Assembly: GCA_963807735.1 (NCBI GenBank)
Contig: CAWEDI010000011.1
Location: forward strand, 186,001 to 250,000
Length of the DNA: 64,000 bases
Source: Roseiarcus sp963807735
Lineage (GTDB): Bacteria > Pseudomonadota > Alphaproteobacteria > Rhizobiales > Beijerinckiaceae
Reading direction: 5' to 3'
A model generated the notes under the pieces. It was not told where the DNA came from. It did no database searches and saw only the letters and a program-made list of their open reading frames with translations. How positions within the stretch are numbered: position 1 is the first letter of the stretch; every line of letters begins with the position of its first letter. A program made the translations under genes and the position numbers. This document shows, one piece after another, positions 17,020 through 24,984 of the stretch.

Positions 17020-18099
17020 GCTCGAAAAGCGCCGCGAACCGAGCCGGGTGATGCTGGTGCTGAGCCCGATCGCTGCGGTTGTCGCGACGATGATCGTCGG
17101 CGCGATCATCTTCCAGGCGATCGGCTACGACGGGCCGCGCGCGGTGGCGGATATCTTTTTCACCCCCGTTCTGGCGCCGTACAAATGGCCGGACGTCGCC
17201 GCCAAGGCCGCGCCGCTGATCCTCATCGCGCTCGGGCTGACGCTCGGCAATCAGGCGAAGGTTTGGAACATCGGCGCCGAGGGGCAATATGTGCTCGGCG
17301 CGCTCGGCGGCGCCGGCGATCGCTCTGCTCACCAAGGACATGCACGGCTTCTGGATCGTGCCGCTGATGATTCTCGCCGGCATGGCGGCGGGGGCCGCGT
17401 GGGCGGCGCCGGTCGCGTGGCTGCGCAATCGCTACGGCGTCAACGAAATCCTGTCGAGCCTGATGCTGGTCTACGTCGCGCTGCAAGTGCTGGGCTATCT
17501 GGTCACGGGGCCTTGGAAGGACCCGAACGGGCAGAATTTTCCGCAGACCGCGCCGTTCACCGCCGACCAGCGGTTGCCGGCGAACCTGTTCGGCCTGCCG
17601 TTCCCGCCTGGGCTCTATATCGCCTTCGCGCTGGCGCTGGTGTTCTGGCTGGTGATGGCGCGCTCGGAATTCGGGCTCGGGGTGCGCATCGTCGGCGAGG
17701 CGCCGAAGGCGGCGCGCTACGCCGGCTATCGCGCCTCCGACGCGGTCATGGAGCACGTTGCTGATCTCGGGCGCCATGGCGGGCCTCGCCGGCGTGCTGG
17801 AGGCGACGACGCAATCCGGCCAGCTCAACCTCGGCTTTCCCTCGGGCTATGGGTTCACCGCGATCATCGTCTCCTTCCTCGGCCGGCTGCATCCGATCGG
17901 CATCGTGCTGGCCGGGATCGTGCTGGCGATCTCCTATGTCGGCGGGCAGGTGGCGCAGACCACCGTGCACGTGCCGAGCGCGACCGCCGGCATCTTCCAG
18001 GCGATGATGCTGTTCTTCATCCTGGCCAGCGACGTGCTGGTGCGCCGGCGGCTGCGCATCGATTGGGGCTCGCGGCAAACGGCGGCGGTGCGCGCATGA
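17009..18099 (+). pseudogene. BMP-type nucleoside ABC transporter, permease 1, frameshifted
   Basis: Inner-membrane permease of the BmpA-type importer. Begins MRIRLEKRREPSR, reads normally through PLILIALGLTLGNQAKVWNIGAEGQY, then needs a +1 shift at about 17309-17312 to continue as AIALLTKDMHGFWIVPLMIL and YGVNEILSSLMLVYVALQ, and a second +1 shift at about 17744-17749 to continue as LLISGAMAGLAGVLEATTQSG to the end. With both corrected the protein is about 363 residues, normal for the family. No premature stop falls within the corrected path. Whether the gene works in the cell depends on whether the shifts are real. Confidence 0.85.
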
Positions 18100-18110
18100 C
18101 GCGCCCGCTC

Positions 18111-18248
18111 CGTCATGGCCGCGCTTGTCCCGGCCACCCACGCCGAGGTGCGCAGCCTCGCTTTAACGATTGGACGCTTGCGGTTGAAGTTCTGGACGCG
18201 AGGACTCTTGTCGCGATGCGGATGGCCGGGACAAGCCCGGCCATGACG
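18111..18248. repeat. Palindromic intergenic element, CGTCATGGCC family
   Basis: Long inverted repeat: left arm CGTCATGGCCGCGCTTGTCC, right arm GGGACAAGCCCGGCCATGAC, with a less symmetrical centre. It sits between the two permease genes of the BMP-type transporter and would be transcribed as a large hairpin. Same family as the short copy at 3510. Confidence 0.75.
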
Positions 18249-18286
18249 GACAGGGCGCGTGGTCTCGGTCAAACGGAGGCTCAACC

Positions 18287-19252
18287 ATGAGCCTCGATCT
18301 CATCATCGCGGCGTTCCTCACGGTCGTCAACATCACGACGCCGATCCTGCTCGCGGCCACAGGCGAACTCGTCGTCGAGAAGAGCGGCGTGCTCAACCTT
18401 GGCGTCGAGGGCATGATGCTGTGCGGCGCGATCGCCGGCTTCGCCGTCACCTTCACCTGCTCCGACCCGGACATCGCCGACGCGCACCCCTGGCTCGTCG
18501 CGGCGGCGCCCTGGCTCGGCGTGGTCTGTGCGGCCGCGGCGGGGGCGCTGTCGTCTGTGCTGTTCGGCCTGATGGTGCTGACGCTCGGCGCCAACCAAGT
18601 GGCGAGCGGGTTGGCGCTGGTCATTTTCGGCACCGGCGTCTCCTCGCTGATCGGCACGGCCTATGTCGGCATCGCCATCCAGCCGTTCGATAGCATATTC
18701 CCCGACTCGCTCGCCGCCGACCCGATCCTGCGGCTGTTTTTCGGCTACAGCCCGCTGGTCTATTTCGCGTTCCTGATGGTGGCGGTCGTCGGCTGGTTCC
18801 TCAACCGCACCCGCGCCGGGCTCGTGGTGCGCGCGGTCGGCGAAAACGACCTCTCCGCGCATTCGATCGGCTATTCGGTGATTGGCGTGCGCTATCTCGC
18901 GGTGATCTTCGGCGGCGCGATGGCCGGCATCGCCGGCGGCTATTTTTCGATGGTGATCACGCCGCTGTGGGCGGAGCGGATGACGGCGGGGCGCGGCTGG
19001 ATCGCGCTGGCGCTGGTGGTGTTCTCCGGCTGGCGGGCGGGACGGCTGCTCGGCGGCGCCTATTTCTTCGGATTGTTCATGACGCTCGAACTCTACGCCA
19101 AGGCGTCCGGATTTTCCTTCCTTCCGTGCCAGTTCTGGGCTTCAATGCCCTATCTGATGGCGGTGCTCGTGCTCGCGGTGATGTCGGCGCGCAAGCGCGG
19201 CGGCTCGGAGGCGCCGGCCTGCCTCGGCAAGCCGTACATCCCCGACGCGTGA
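18287..19252 (+). CDS. BMP-type nucleoside ABC transporter, permease 2
   Basis: 321 residues, about eight to ten hydrophobic segments. Typical family blocks are present: ITTPILLAATGELVVEKSGVLNLGVEGMML at the N-terminus, GANQVASGLALVIFGTG near residue 103, and GGAMAGIAGGYFSMVITPLWAERMTAGRGWIALAL in the C-terminal half. It pairs with the upstream permease (17009-18099) as the second half of the channel. Intact, unlike its two upstream partners. The binding-protein gene follows 19 bases downstream. Confidence 0.92.
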   Translation: MSLDLIIAAFLTVVNITTPILLAATGELVVEKSGVLNLGVEGMMLCGAIAGFAVTFTCSDPDIADAHPWLVAAAPWLGVVCAAAAGALSSVLFGLMVLTLGANQVASGLALVIFGTGVSSLIGTAYVGIAIQPFDSIFPDSLAADPILRLFFGYSPLVYFAFLMVAVVGWFLNRTRAGLVVRAVGENDLSAHSIGYSVIGVRYLAVIFGGAMAGIAGGYFSMVITPLWAERMTAGRGWIALALVVFSGWRAGRLLGGAYFFGLFMTLELYAKASGFSFLPCQFWASMPYLMAVLVLAVMSARKRGGSEAPACLGKPYIPDA

Positions 19253-19271
19253 GTTTTCCTTTGGAGGAGAA

Positions 19272-20357
19272 ATGCAAATGACTGTTATCAACCGGCGCAA
19301 CTTCATCAAGTCCGCCGGCGCCGCCGCGCTCGCCGCGCCGTTCCTCAACAAGCTCGCGCTCGGCGACGAGCCGCTGAAGGTCGGCTATGTCTATCTCGGC
19401 CCGATCGGCGACTACGGCTGGACCTGGGCGCACGAGAAGGCGCGCAAGGAAATGGTTGCGGCGATGGGCGGCAAAGTGACGGCCGACTATGTCGAGAACG
19501 TCAACGAGGACCAGAGCGCGATTCCGGTCATCCACGACCTCGCCAAATCCGGCCACAAGCTGATCTTCACCACCTCGTTCGGCTACATGGATCAGACGCT
19601 GGCGGTCGCGAAGGAATTCCCCGACGTGAAATTCGAGCATTGCACCGGCTTCAAGCACGCCGACAACGTCGCCACCTACAACAACCGTTTCCATCAGGCG
19701 CGCGCGGTGATGGGCAAAATCTCCGGCATGATGTCGAAGACCGGGACGATCGGCTATCTCGGCTCGTTCAAGGTGCCGGAAGTCGTGATGGGCGTGAACT
19801 CCTACGCGATGGCCGCGCAATCGGCGAACCCCAATATCAAGGTCAAGCTGGTGATGATCGATTCCTGGTTCGACCCGGCCAAGGAATCGGCCGCCGCCGA
19901 AACGCTCGCCAATCTCGGCTGCGACTTCATCACCACCCACACCGATAGCCCGGCGGCGCTGCAGGTTTGCGAGAAGAAGAAGATCTACGGCTTCGGCCAG
20001 GGCGCCGACATGACGCGCTTCGCGCCGCACGCCTGCCTGACCTCGATCCTCGATATCTGGTCGCCCTATTACATCGCGCGCGCCAAGGCGATGCTCGACG
20101 GAACCTGGACGTCCGGCGACAACTGGTGGGGCGTGAAGGAAGGCGCCGTCCGGATTGCGCCGTACAACAAGAGCCTGCCCGCGAATGTGAGGGCGGCGGG
20201 CGACGCGATCATGAAAGGCTGGGCCGACGGCTCCTACGACGTGTTCACCGGCCCGATGGTCGATCAATCCGGCAAGGAGCGGGTCGCTAAGGGCGCGCGA
20301 CTCGAAGGCAAGGACCTCGCCACGATCGATTGGTACGTGAAGGGCGTCGAGGGCTGA
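19272..20357 (+). CDS. BMP family substrate-binding protein of nucleoside ABC importer
   Basis: 361 residues. The N-terminus carries a twin-arginine-like signal (NRRNFIKSAGAAALAAPF), so export folded through Tat is plausible, with release into the periplasm. The mature part is a BMP/PnrA-type binding protein: VGYVYLGPIGDYGWTWAHEKAR, FTTSFGYMDQTLAVAKEFPDVKFEH, GSFKVPEVVMGVNSYAMAAQ. Family members bind purine nucleosides or related compounds; adjacent deaminase genes support that here. Strong ribosome site GGAGGAG before the ATG at 19272. Gene is intact and last in its operon, followed by a clear hairpin. Confidence 0.92.
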   Translation: MQMTVINRRNFIKSAGAAALAAPFLNKLALGDEPLKVGYVYLGPIGDYGWTWAHEKARKEMVAAMGGKVTADYVENVNEDQSAIPVIHDLAKSGHKLIFTTSFGYMDQTLAVAKEFPDVKFEHCTGFKHADNVATYNNRFHQARAVMGKISGMMSKTGTIGYLGSFKVPEVVMGVNSYAMAAQSANPNIKVKLVMIDSWFDPAKESAAAETLANLGCDFITTHTDSPAALQVCEKKKIYGFGQGADMTRFAPHACLTSILDIWSPYYIARAKAMLDGTWTSGDNWWGVKEGAVRIAPYNKSLPANVRAAGDAIMKGWADGSYDVFTGPMVDQSGKERVAKGARLEGKDLATIDWYVKGVEG

Positions 20358-20365
20358 GGACCGGC

Positions 20366-20388
20366 GGCCGGGGTTGCTGACCCCGGCC
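20366..20388 (+). terminator. Hairpin after BMP transporter operon
   Basis: Perfect 9-base stem GGCCGGGGT / ACCCCGGCC around TGCTG, eight bases after the stop codon of the binding-protein gene. No long T run follows, which is common in GC-rich alphaproteobacteria. Confidence 0.65.
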
Positions 20389-20488
20389 AACTCGGCTTAA
20401 TTGCGGGAGAGTCCCGCGTGTGCGTGTCGTATGGCGGCGTGGCTGAAATTCGCCTTACGATGCGGCGTTTGAAGCGAGGTCCCCCCGT

Positions 20489-20745
20489 CTAGCCGAGCGT
20501 CTGCGCGGGAGAAGGGCGGCCGACCCAAATGCGCGTATCGACAAGGATCACGCGCGCTCCGTCCGCCTGCCTTGGCGCCGCTTCGCTGTCCGGATCGCTG
20601 CCGCCGAGCCGCGCCAGTCCTTTCCCGCTCTCGCGCGCGATTAGCGCCTCAGCGCCTCGCGAATCAGGCCCGATTTCTCCTTCAGACCGGTGAGTTCCTG
20701 CGCTTGCGCGAGCAGGTCGTCATCGAGCGTCAACGTCGTGCGCAT
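20489..20745 (-). pseudogene. vapBC toxin-antitoxin relic
   Basis: On the minus strand an ATG at 20745 opens MRTTLTLDDDLLAQAQELTG, the ribbon-helix-helix N-terminus of VapB antitoxins, and continues LKEKSGLIREALRR before a TAA. One base appears to be missing after REALR: shifting frame restores LIARESGKGLARLGGSDPD, the normal VapB tail. The same frame then runs into VILVDTRIWVG, the first strand of a VapC PIN toxin with its first catalytic Asp, from a GTG at 20551, but it stops at a TAG (20489-20491) after only about 20 residues. So a frame-broken antitoxin and a 90-percent-deleted toxin remain. Almost certainly inactive. Confidence 0.8.
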
Positions 20746-20819
20746 CGCTGCGATCCTTTCAGGCGCGAATTTTGGCGCAGAGAGAGCCGTGCCAATTTCG
20801 ATTGCAACTTGTCCAAAGT

Positions 20820-20834
20820 ATATACCTTGTATAT
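20820..20834. promoter_or_regulatory. Probable MazE operator/promoter
   Basis: Perfect inverted repeat ATATAC-CTT-GTATAT, 29 bases upstream of mazE. It is a conspicuous AT-rich island in GC-rich DNA. TTGTCC lies just upstream, so the palindrome probably overlaps the -10 region, as expected for an autoregulated toxin-antitoxin operon. Confidence 0.6.
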
Positions 20835-20862
20835 CATCACCCGACGTTGCGGGAGACGCCCA

Positions 20863-21108
20863 ATGCAGGTGCTTTTGTCGAAATGGGGAAATTCGCTGGG
20901 CCTGCGGCTTCCCAAGGCGTTGACGGCGGAGATCGGCGTGTCCGTGGGGCAGAAGGTCGAAGTCCGGGCCGAGGACGGGCGGATCATCGTCGAGCCGGTT
21001 CGCAAGACCTACACTCTGGAACAGTTGATGGAGAACGTGACGCCCGAGGCGATGCGGGAAGCCTGGGATTGGGGCGACGACGTGGGTCGGGAAATCGTCG
21101 ATGACTGA
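20863..21108 (+). CDS. MazE-type antitoxin (AbrB/SpoVT-fold)
   Basis: 81 residues. The N-terminal swapped-hairpin DNA-binding domain is plain: MQVLLSKWGNSLGLRLPKAL followed by VGQKVEVRAEDGRIIVEPVR. The acidic C-terminal tail (LMENVTPEAMREAWDWGDDV) would wrap the toxin. It should neutralise MazF and, with it, repress the promoter upstream. A longer frame upstream is spurious; the ATG at 20863 has GGGAG 8 bases upstream and gives the standard family length. Overlaps mazF by 8 bases. Confidence 0.9.
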   Translation: MQVLLSKWGNSLGLRLPKALTAEIGVSVGQKVEVRAEDGRIIVEPVRKTYTLEQLMENVTPEAMREAWDWGDDVGREIVDD

Positions 21109-21469
21109 CGATTACGTCCCCGGCGAAGGCGACGTCGTGTGGACGGATCCGGACTTCCGGACGGGGCGCGAACAAGGCGGGCGCCGTCCGCTGCTGGTGA
21201 TTTCCCCGGCGGGATTCTTCAAAAGCGCGCGCTTGGTCATCGTCTGCCCGATCACGAGCAAAATTCGCCCGTTCAACTCCAGCGTCGTGCTGCCCGCAGG
21301 CTTTCCCATCCAGGGAGAAATCCTCACCTCGCACGTGCGAAGCCTTGACGCGCTCACTCGCCCGATCCGTTTCTCGGGAGCGAAGGCGCCTCCTGCTATC
21401 GTTACCCAGGTGCGTGGCAAACTCGCCGTCCTATGCGGAATCTCCCCAGGCGATCTTAGCCCAGAATGA
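21101..21469 (+). CDS. MazF/PemK-type endoribonuclease toxin
   Basis: 122 residues, family length. The PemK fold motifs are present: YVPGEGDVVWTDPDF at the N-terminus (G-D-V/I-x-W/x), GGRRPLLVISPAGF, VIVCPITSKIRPF and the C-terminal half ILTSHVRSLDALTRPIRF containing the D-x-x-R block. It should cleave mRNA when free of MazE. Its stop codon TGA overlaps the ATG of the codA-like gene in an ATGA arrangement, tying a metabolic gene to the toxin operon. Confidence 0.92.
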   Translation: MTDDYVPGEGDVVWTDPDFRTGREQGGRRPLLVISPAGFFKSARLVIVCPITSKIRPFNSSVVLPAGFPIQGEILTSHVRSLDALTRPIRFSGAKAPPAIVTQVRGKLAVLCGISPGDLSPE

Positions 21470-22767
21470 CCCTCGACCTCCTCATCCGCAACGCGACGCT
21501 CCGCGACGGACGGCGCGACATCGACATCGCCGCCCGCGACGGCAAGATCGTCGCGATCGGACCGGGGCTGGACGCCGAAGCGCGCGAGACGATCGACGCC
21601 AAGGGCCGACTCGTCGGCCCGCCGTTCGTCGATTGCCATTTCCATCTCGACGCGACGCTGTCGCTCGGCCTGCCGCGGCTCAATGTCTCGGGCACGCTGC
21701 TGGAAGGCATCGCGCTATGGGGCGAGTTGAAGCCGCTGCTGACCCACGAGGCGGTCGCCGAGCGCGCGCTGCGCTACTGCGATCTCGCGGTGTCGCGCGG
21801 CCTGCTGGCGATCCGGTCGCACGTCGACGTCTGCGACGACCGACTGCTCGCGGTCGAGGCGCTGCTTGAGGTCAAGAAGCGGGTCAAGCCGTACCTCGAC
21901 TTGCAACTCGTCGCCTTCCCGCAGGACGGCTACTTCCGTTCGCCGACAGCGGCGAACAACCTGGCCCGCGCGCTCGATCTCGGCGTCGATGTGGTCGGCG
22001 GCATTCCGCATTTTGAGCGGACGATGGCCGACGGCGCGGCCTCGGTGAAGGCGCTGTGCGAGATCGCCGCCGCGCGTGGGTTGCCGATCGACCTGCATTG
22101 CGACGAGAGCGACGACCCGATGTCGCGGCATATCGAGACGCTGGCGGCGGAAGCGCAGCGACTCGGCCTCGGCGCCCGCGCCACCGCGAGCCACGCGACG
22201 TCGATGCACTCGATGGACAATTACTACGCCTCGAAGCTGATCCCGCTGATCGCGGAATCCGGGATCAACGTCGTCGCCAATCCGCTCATCAACATCACCT
22301 TGCAGGGGCGGCATGATACTTATCCGCGGCGGCGCGGGCTCACCCGCATTCCCGAGTTGCGAGCCGCGGGCGTCAATGTGGCGCTGGGCCAGGACTGCGT
22401 CATGGACCCCTGGTACGGGCTGGGCGGCGCCGACATGCTCGACGTCGCGCATATGGCCGTGCACGCCGTGCCGATGACGAGCCGCGAGGCGATCGCCTGG
22501 AGCTTCGCCGCCGTCACGGAGGCGCCGGCGCGCGTGATGGGGCTCGACGGGTATGGGCTGCATGTCGGCGCCAACGCCGATTTCGTGCTGTTGCAGGCCG
22601 CCGATCCGATCGAGGCGGTGCGGTTGCGGGCGGAGCGGCTCGCGGTGGTGCGGCGCGGCCGCCTGATCGCCCGCACGCCGGAGCGGGCGACGGCGCTGTC
22701 CCTGGAGGGGCGGCCGACCTCGCTCGACCCTTCGCGCCTTGGTGACTCCTTCGCGCCTTTGTGGTGA
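21466..22767 (+). CDS. codA: Cytosine deaminase-like amidohydrolase
   Basis: 433 residues of the CodA branch of amidohydrolases. All metal and catalytic residues of E. coli CodA are at matching spacing: His58 and His60 (CHFHLDATL), His211 and Glu214 (HCDE), His243 (ASHATSMHS) and Asp310 (LGQDCVMDPWYGLG). NPLINITLQGRHDTYPRRRG is also CodA-like. In E. coli the segment around Asp313 reads GHDDVFDPWYPLG, so some pocket residues differ and isoguanine, creatinine-like or triazine relatives are possible substrates. It overlaps mazF by 4 bases. Its last residues and stop lie in a dispersed hairpin repeat. Confidence 0.88.
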   Translation: MTLDLLIRNATLRDGRRDIDIAARDGKIVAIGPGLDAEARETIDAKGRLVGPPFVDCHFHLDATLSLGLPRLNVSGTLLEGIALWGELKPLLTHEAVAERALRYCDLAVSRGLLAIRSHVDVCDDRLLAVEALLEVKKRVKPYLDLQLVAFPQDGYFRSPTAANNLARALDLGVDVVGGIPHFERTMADGAASVKALCEIAAARGLPIDLHCDESDDPMSRHIETLAAEAQRLGLGARATASHATSMHSMDNYYASKLIPLIAESGINVVANPLINITLQGRHDTYPRRRGLTRIPELRAAGVNVALGQDCVMDPWYGLGGADMLDVAHMAVHAVPMTSREAIAWSFAAVTEAPARVMGLDGYGLHVGANADFVLLQAADPIEAVRLRAERLAVVRRGRLIARTPERATALSLEGRPTSLDPSRLGDSFAPLW

Positions 22768-22800
22768 ACCTTCACCACAAAGGCACGCAGGGTTTCACTA
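22748..22800. repeat. Dispersed hairpin repeat, copy 2
   Basis: Inverted repeat with 20-base arms, 18 positions matching, centred on GTGGTGAACCTTCACCAC (22761-22778), then a tail GGCACGCAGGGTTTCACTAA resembling that of copy 1 at 2524. The codA stop codon (22765-22767) is inside the stem, so the repeat supplies the final codA codons. Confidence 0.75.
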
Positions 22801-22814
22801 AGGCAGGAGCGCCC

Positions 22815-23811
22815 ATGTCCGTCAATAAGCAGATCGTCCTCGAACTCACGGCCGACCGAAAAGGTTTCCGCCGCCCACTTTCGCACCGTCGAAGCGCCCG
22901 TCCCGCACGCGGGCGAAGGGCAGATCGTCGTCCGCCACCATTACCTGTCGCTCGACCCCTACATGCGGGGCCGGCTCAGCGAGGCGAAGAGCTACGCCAA
23001 GCCGCAAGAGATCGGCGCCGTCATGGGCGGCGGCGCGGTCGGCGAAGTCGTCGAGTCCAAGAACCCGAAGTTCAAGCCCGGCGATTTCGTCGTCGGTCCC
23101 GGCGGCTGGCAGCAATTTTCGCTGAGCGACGGCGCCGGTTGGATGGTGGTCGACGCCAAGGCTATTCCGCCCTCCGCCTACCTCGGCGTCGTCGGCATGC
23201 CGGGGGTGACGGCGTGGTATGGGCTCAATGAGATCATCGAGCCGAAGGCCGGCGAGACCGTCGTCGTCTCCGCGGCCTCAGGCGCGGTCGGCGGCGTCGT
23301 CGGCCAGCTGGCGAAAATCAAGGGCGCGCGAGTGGTCGGCATCGCCGGCGGCGCGCAGAAATGCGCCTATGTGCGCGACGAACTCGGCTTCGACGTCTGC
23401 GTCGACCACAAATCGCCAACCTTCGCCGACGACATGGCGGCCGCGCTGCCCAAGGGGCTCGACGGCCTGTTCGAAAACGTCGGCGGCGAACCCTTCCTGC
23501 AATGCCTGAAGCGCGTCAACGATTTCGCGCGCATTGCGATCTGCGGCCTGATCGCCTCGTACGAAGCGGCGCCGACGAGCCTGCCCGACATGCGGCTGTT
23601 TCTCGTGCGCCGCATCAAGGTGGAAGGCTTCATCGTCTCCGATCACCTCCGGCTGTGGCCAATGGCGCTCGCCGAAATTGGCGGCCTCGTGGCGTCGGGC
23701 AAGCTGCGCTATCGCGAGACGGTGCGCGAGGGATTGGAGGCCGCGCCGCAGGCGCTGGTCGACCTGCTGCACGGCGGCAATTTCGGCAAGATGCTGGTGA
23801 AGCTCGTCTGA
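22815..23811 (+). pseudogene. NADP-dependent oxidoreductase (MDR, leukotriene B4 dehydrogenase-like), frameshifted
   Basis: A zinc-free medium-chain reductase of about 332 residues. The start MSVNKQIVL lies at an ATG 22815 behind GCAGGAG; a +1 shift near 22855-22862, at an AAAA run, is needed to continue as KVSAAHFRTVEAPVPHAGEG and then LSLDPYMRGRLSEAKSYA. From there it is intact: GMPGVTAWYGLNEI, nucleotide-binding VVVSAASGAVGGVVGQLAKIKG, CVDHKS and GLFENVGGEPFLQCL. Such enzymes reduce alkenal/enone double bonds with NADPH. The shift affects only the first 15 or so residues and may be a sequencing insertion. Confidence 0.82.
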
Positions 23812-23873
23812 GCGCCCTACCCCGTGACTAGTTTGTGACAAATCGCGCCGTTAGGGTGATCCCGAAAGGCGCG

Positions 23874-24125
23874 ATGATTACGATGGACAAGACTTTCAAG
23901 CATCCGCTGGCGCGTCGGGCGACGACCGCGATCGCGCATGGGCGCGACGGCGCTGAGCGCCATGTTTTGCTGATCGTGACGACGCTCGAATTGAATGCGG
24001 ACGCCAAAGGGTTCAAGCGCGAAAACGTCGAGCGGCTGCACGCCGCCGCACAGGCCTACCTGGCCGAGACGGCGCAGATCGCCGAATACGCGGTCATCAA
24101 TCGTCCCAAGGACTGGGACGCCTGA
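23874..24125 (+). CDS. Hypothetical small protein
   Basis: 83 residues from the ATG at 23874 (AAAGG upstream); the Met at 23883 gives 80. Sequence MDKTFKHPLARRATTAIAHGRDGAERHVLLIVTT has a mixed basic N-terminus and a central strand-like LLIVTTLEL, with an alanine-rich helix at the C-terminus (VERLHAAAQAYLAETAQI). No domain recognised and no signal peptide or membrane helix. Gene lies alone between a reductase and tam. Confidence 0.55.
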   Translation: MITMDKTFKHPLARRATTAIAHGRDGAERHVLLIVTTLELNADAKGFKRENVERLHAAAQAYLAETAQIAEYAVINRPKDWDA

Positions 24126-24185
24126 CGCCCAGCCCTCGCGACATCCTCCTAGGCGAACCCCGGCGGTAGGGTTAGGAAGGGCGCC

Positions 24186-24980
24186 ATGACGAATCGGACG
24201 CCCGCTCCTCTCGCCTGGGACGCCGACCTGCTGCTGCGCTTCGACGCGGAGCGGGTGCAGGTCGTCCACGACCTGCTGGCGCGTATCCCCGGATCGCCGG
24301 CGCGGATCGTCGATCTCGGCTGTGGGCCGGGGACCAGCACCCGCCTCTTGGTCGACCGCTTCCCGCAGGCGCAGGTGGTCGGAATCGACATTTCCGAACC
24401 GATGGTCGCCGTGGCGCGCAAGCGAGCGCCGGGCGCCTCTTTCGCCTGCGCCGACGTTCGCGATTGGCGCCCCGAGGTGCCGGTCGATCTCGTGTTCGCC
24501 GACAGCTCGCTGCAATGGATCGGCGAGCATGAGCGGCTGTTCGGCAAGCTGATGGACTGGCTCGCCCCTGGCGGCGTGCTGGCGGTGCAGATGCCCGACA
24601 ACCGGCAGGAGCCCTCGCACGCGCTGATGCGGCTGATCGCCGCCGACGGGCCGTGGGCCGACAGGCTGGTGCCGGTCGCCAAGACCCGGGCCGTCATCGC
24701 CAGCTTCGCCGACTACTATCGCTGGCTGCGGCCGATCTCCGCCTCGCTCGACATCTGGCAGACCGCTTATATCCACCCGCTCGACGGCTTGGAGGCGATC
24801 GTCGATTGGTTTCGCGGCTCGGCGCTGCGCCCGTTTCTGGCCCCGCTGGCGGCGGAGGAGCGCGAGGCGTTTCTAGCCCGCTATCGCCGCGACCTCGCCG
24901 ATTCCTACGACGTCGAGCCGGACGGCAAGGTGTTGTTCATCTATCCCCGGCTGTTCCTGCTGGCGCGCAAGGACGCCTAA
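24186..24980 (+). CDS. tam: Trans-aconitate 2-methyltransferase
   Basis: 264 residues, cytosolic class I SAM methyltransferase. Motif I VDLGCGPGTSTRLLVDRFP at about 42-60, acidic ribose-binding GIDISEPMVAVAR, then DLVFADSSLQWI and the Tam-specific AVQMPDNRQEPSHALMR and FADYYRWLRPISASLDIWQTAY. It methylates trans-aconitate, an inhibitor of aconitase. Length and the C-terminal block match the Tam family. The next gene begins 4 bases after its stop. Confidence 0.9.
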   Translation: MTNRTPAPLAWDADLLLRFDAERVQVVHDLLARIPGSPARIVDLGCGPGTSTRLLVDRFPQAQVVGIDISEPMVAVARKRAPGASFACADVRDWRPEVPVDLVFADSSLQWIGEHERLFGKLMDWLAPGGVLAVQMPDNRQEPSHALMRLIAADGPWADRLVPVAKTRAVIASFADYYRWLRPISASLDIWQTAYIHPLDGLEAIVDWFRGSALRPFLAPLAAEEREAFLARYRRDLADSYDVEPDGKVLFIYPRLFLLARKDA

Positions 24981-24984
24981 CGCT

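Noticed and set aside
20572..20862. Long upstream extension of the MazE frame
   Set aside because: It runs antisense through the vapB relic and the promoter palindrome; the ATG at 20863 gives normal MazE length and has a ribosome site.
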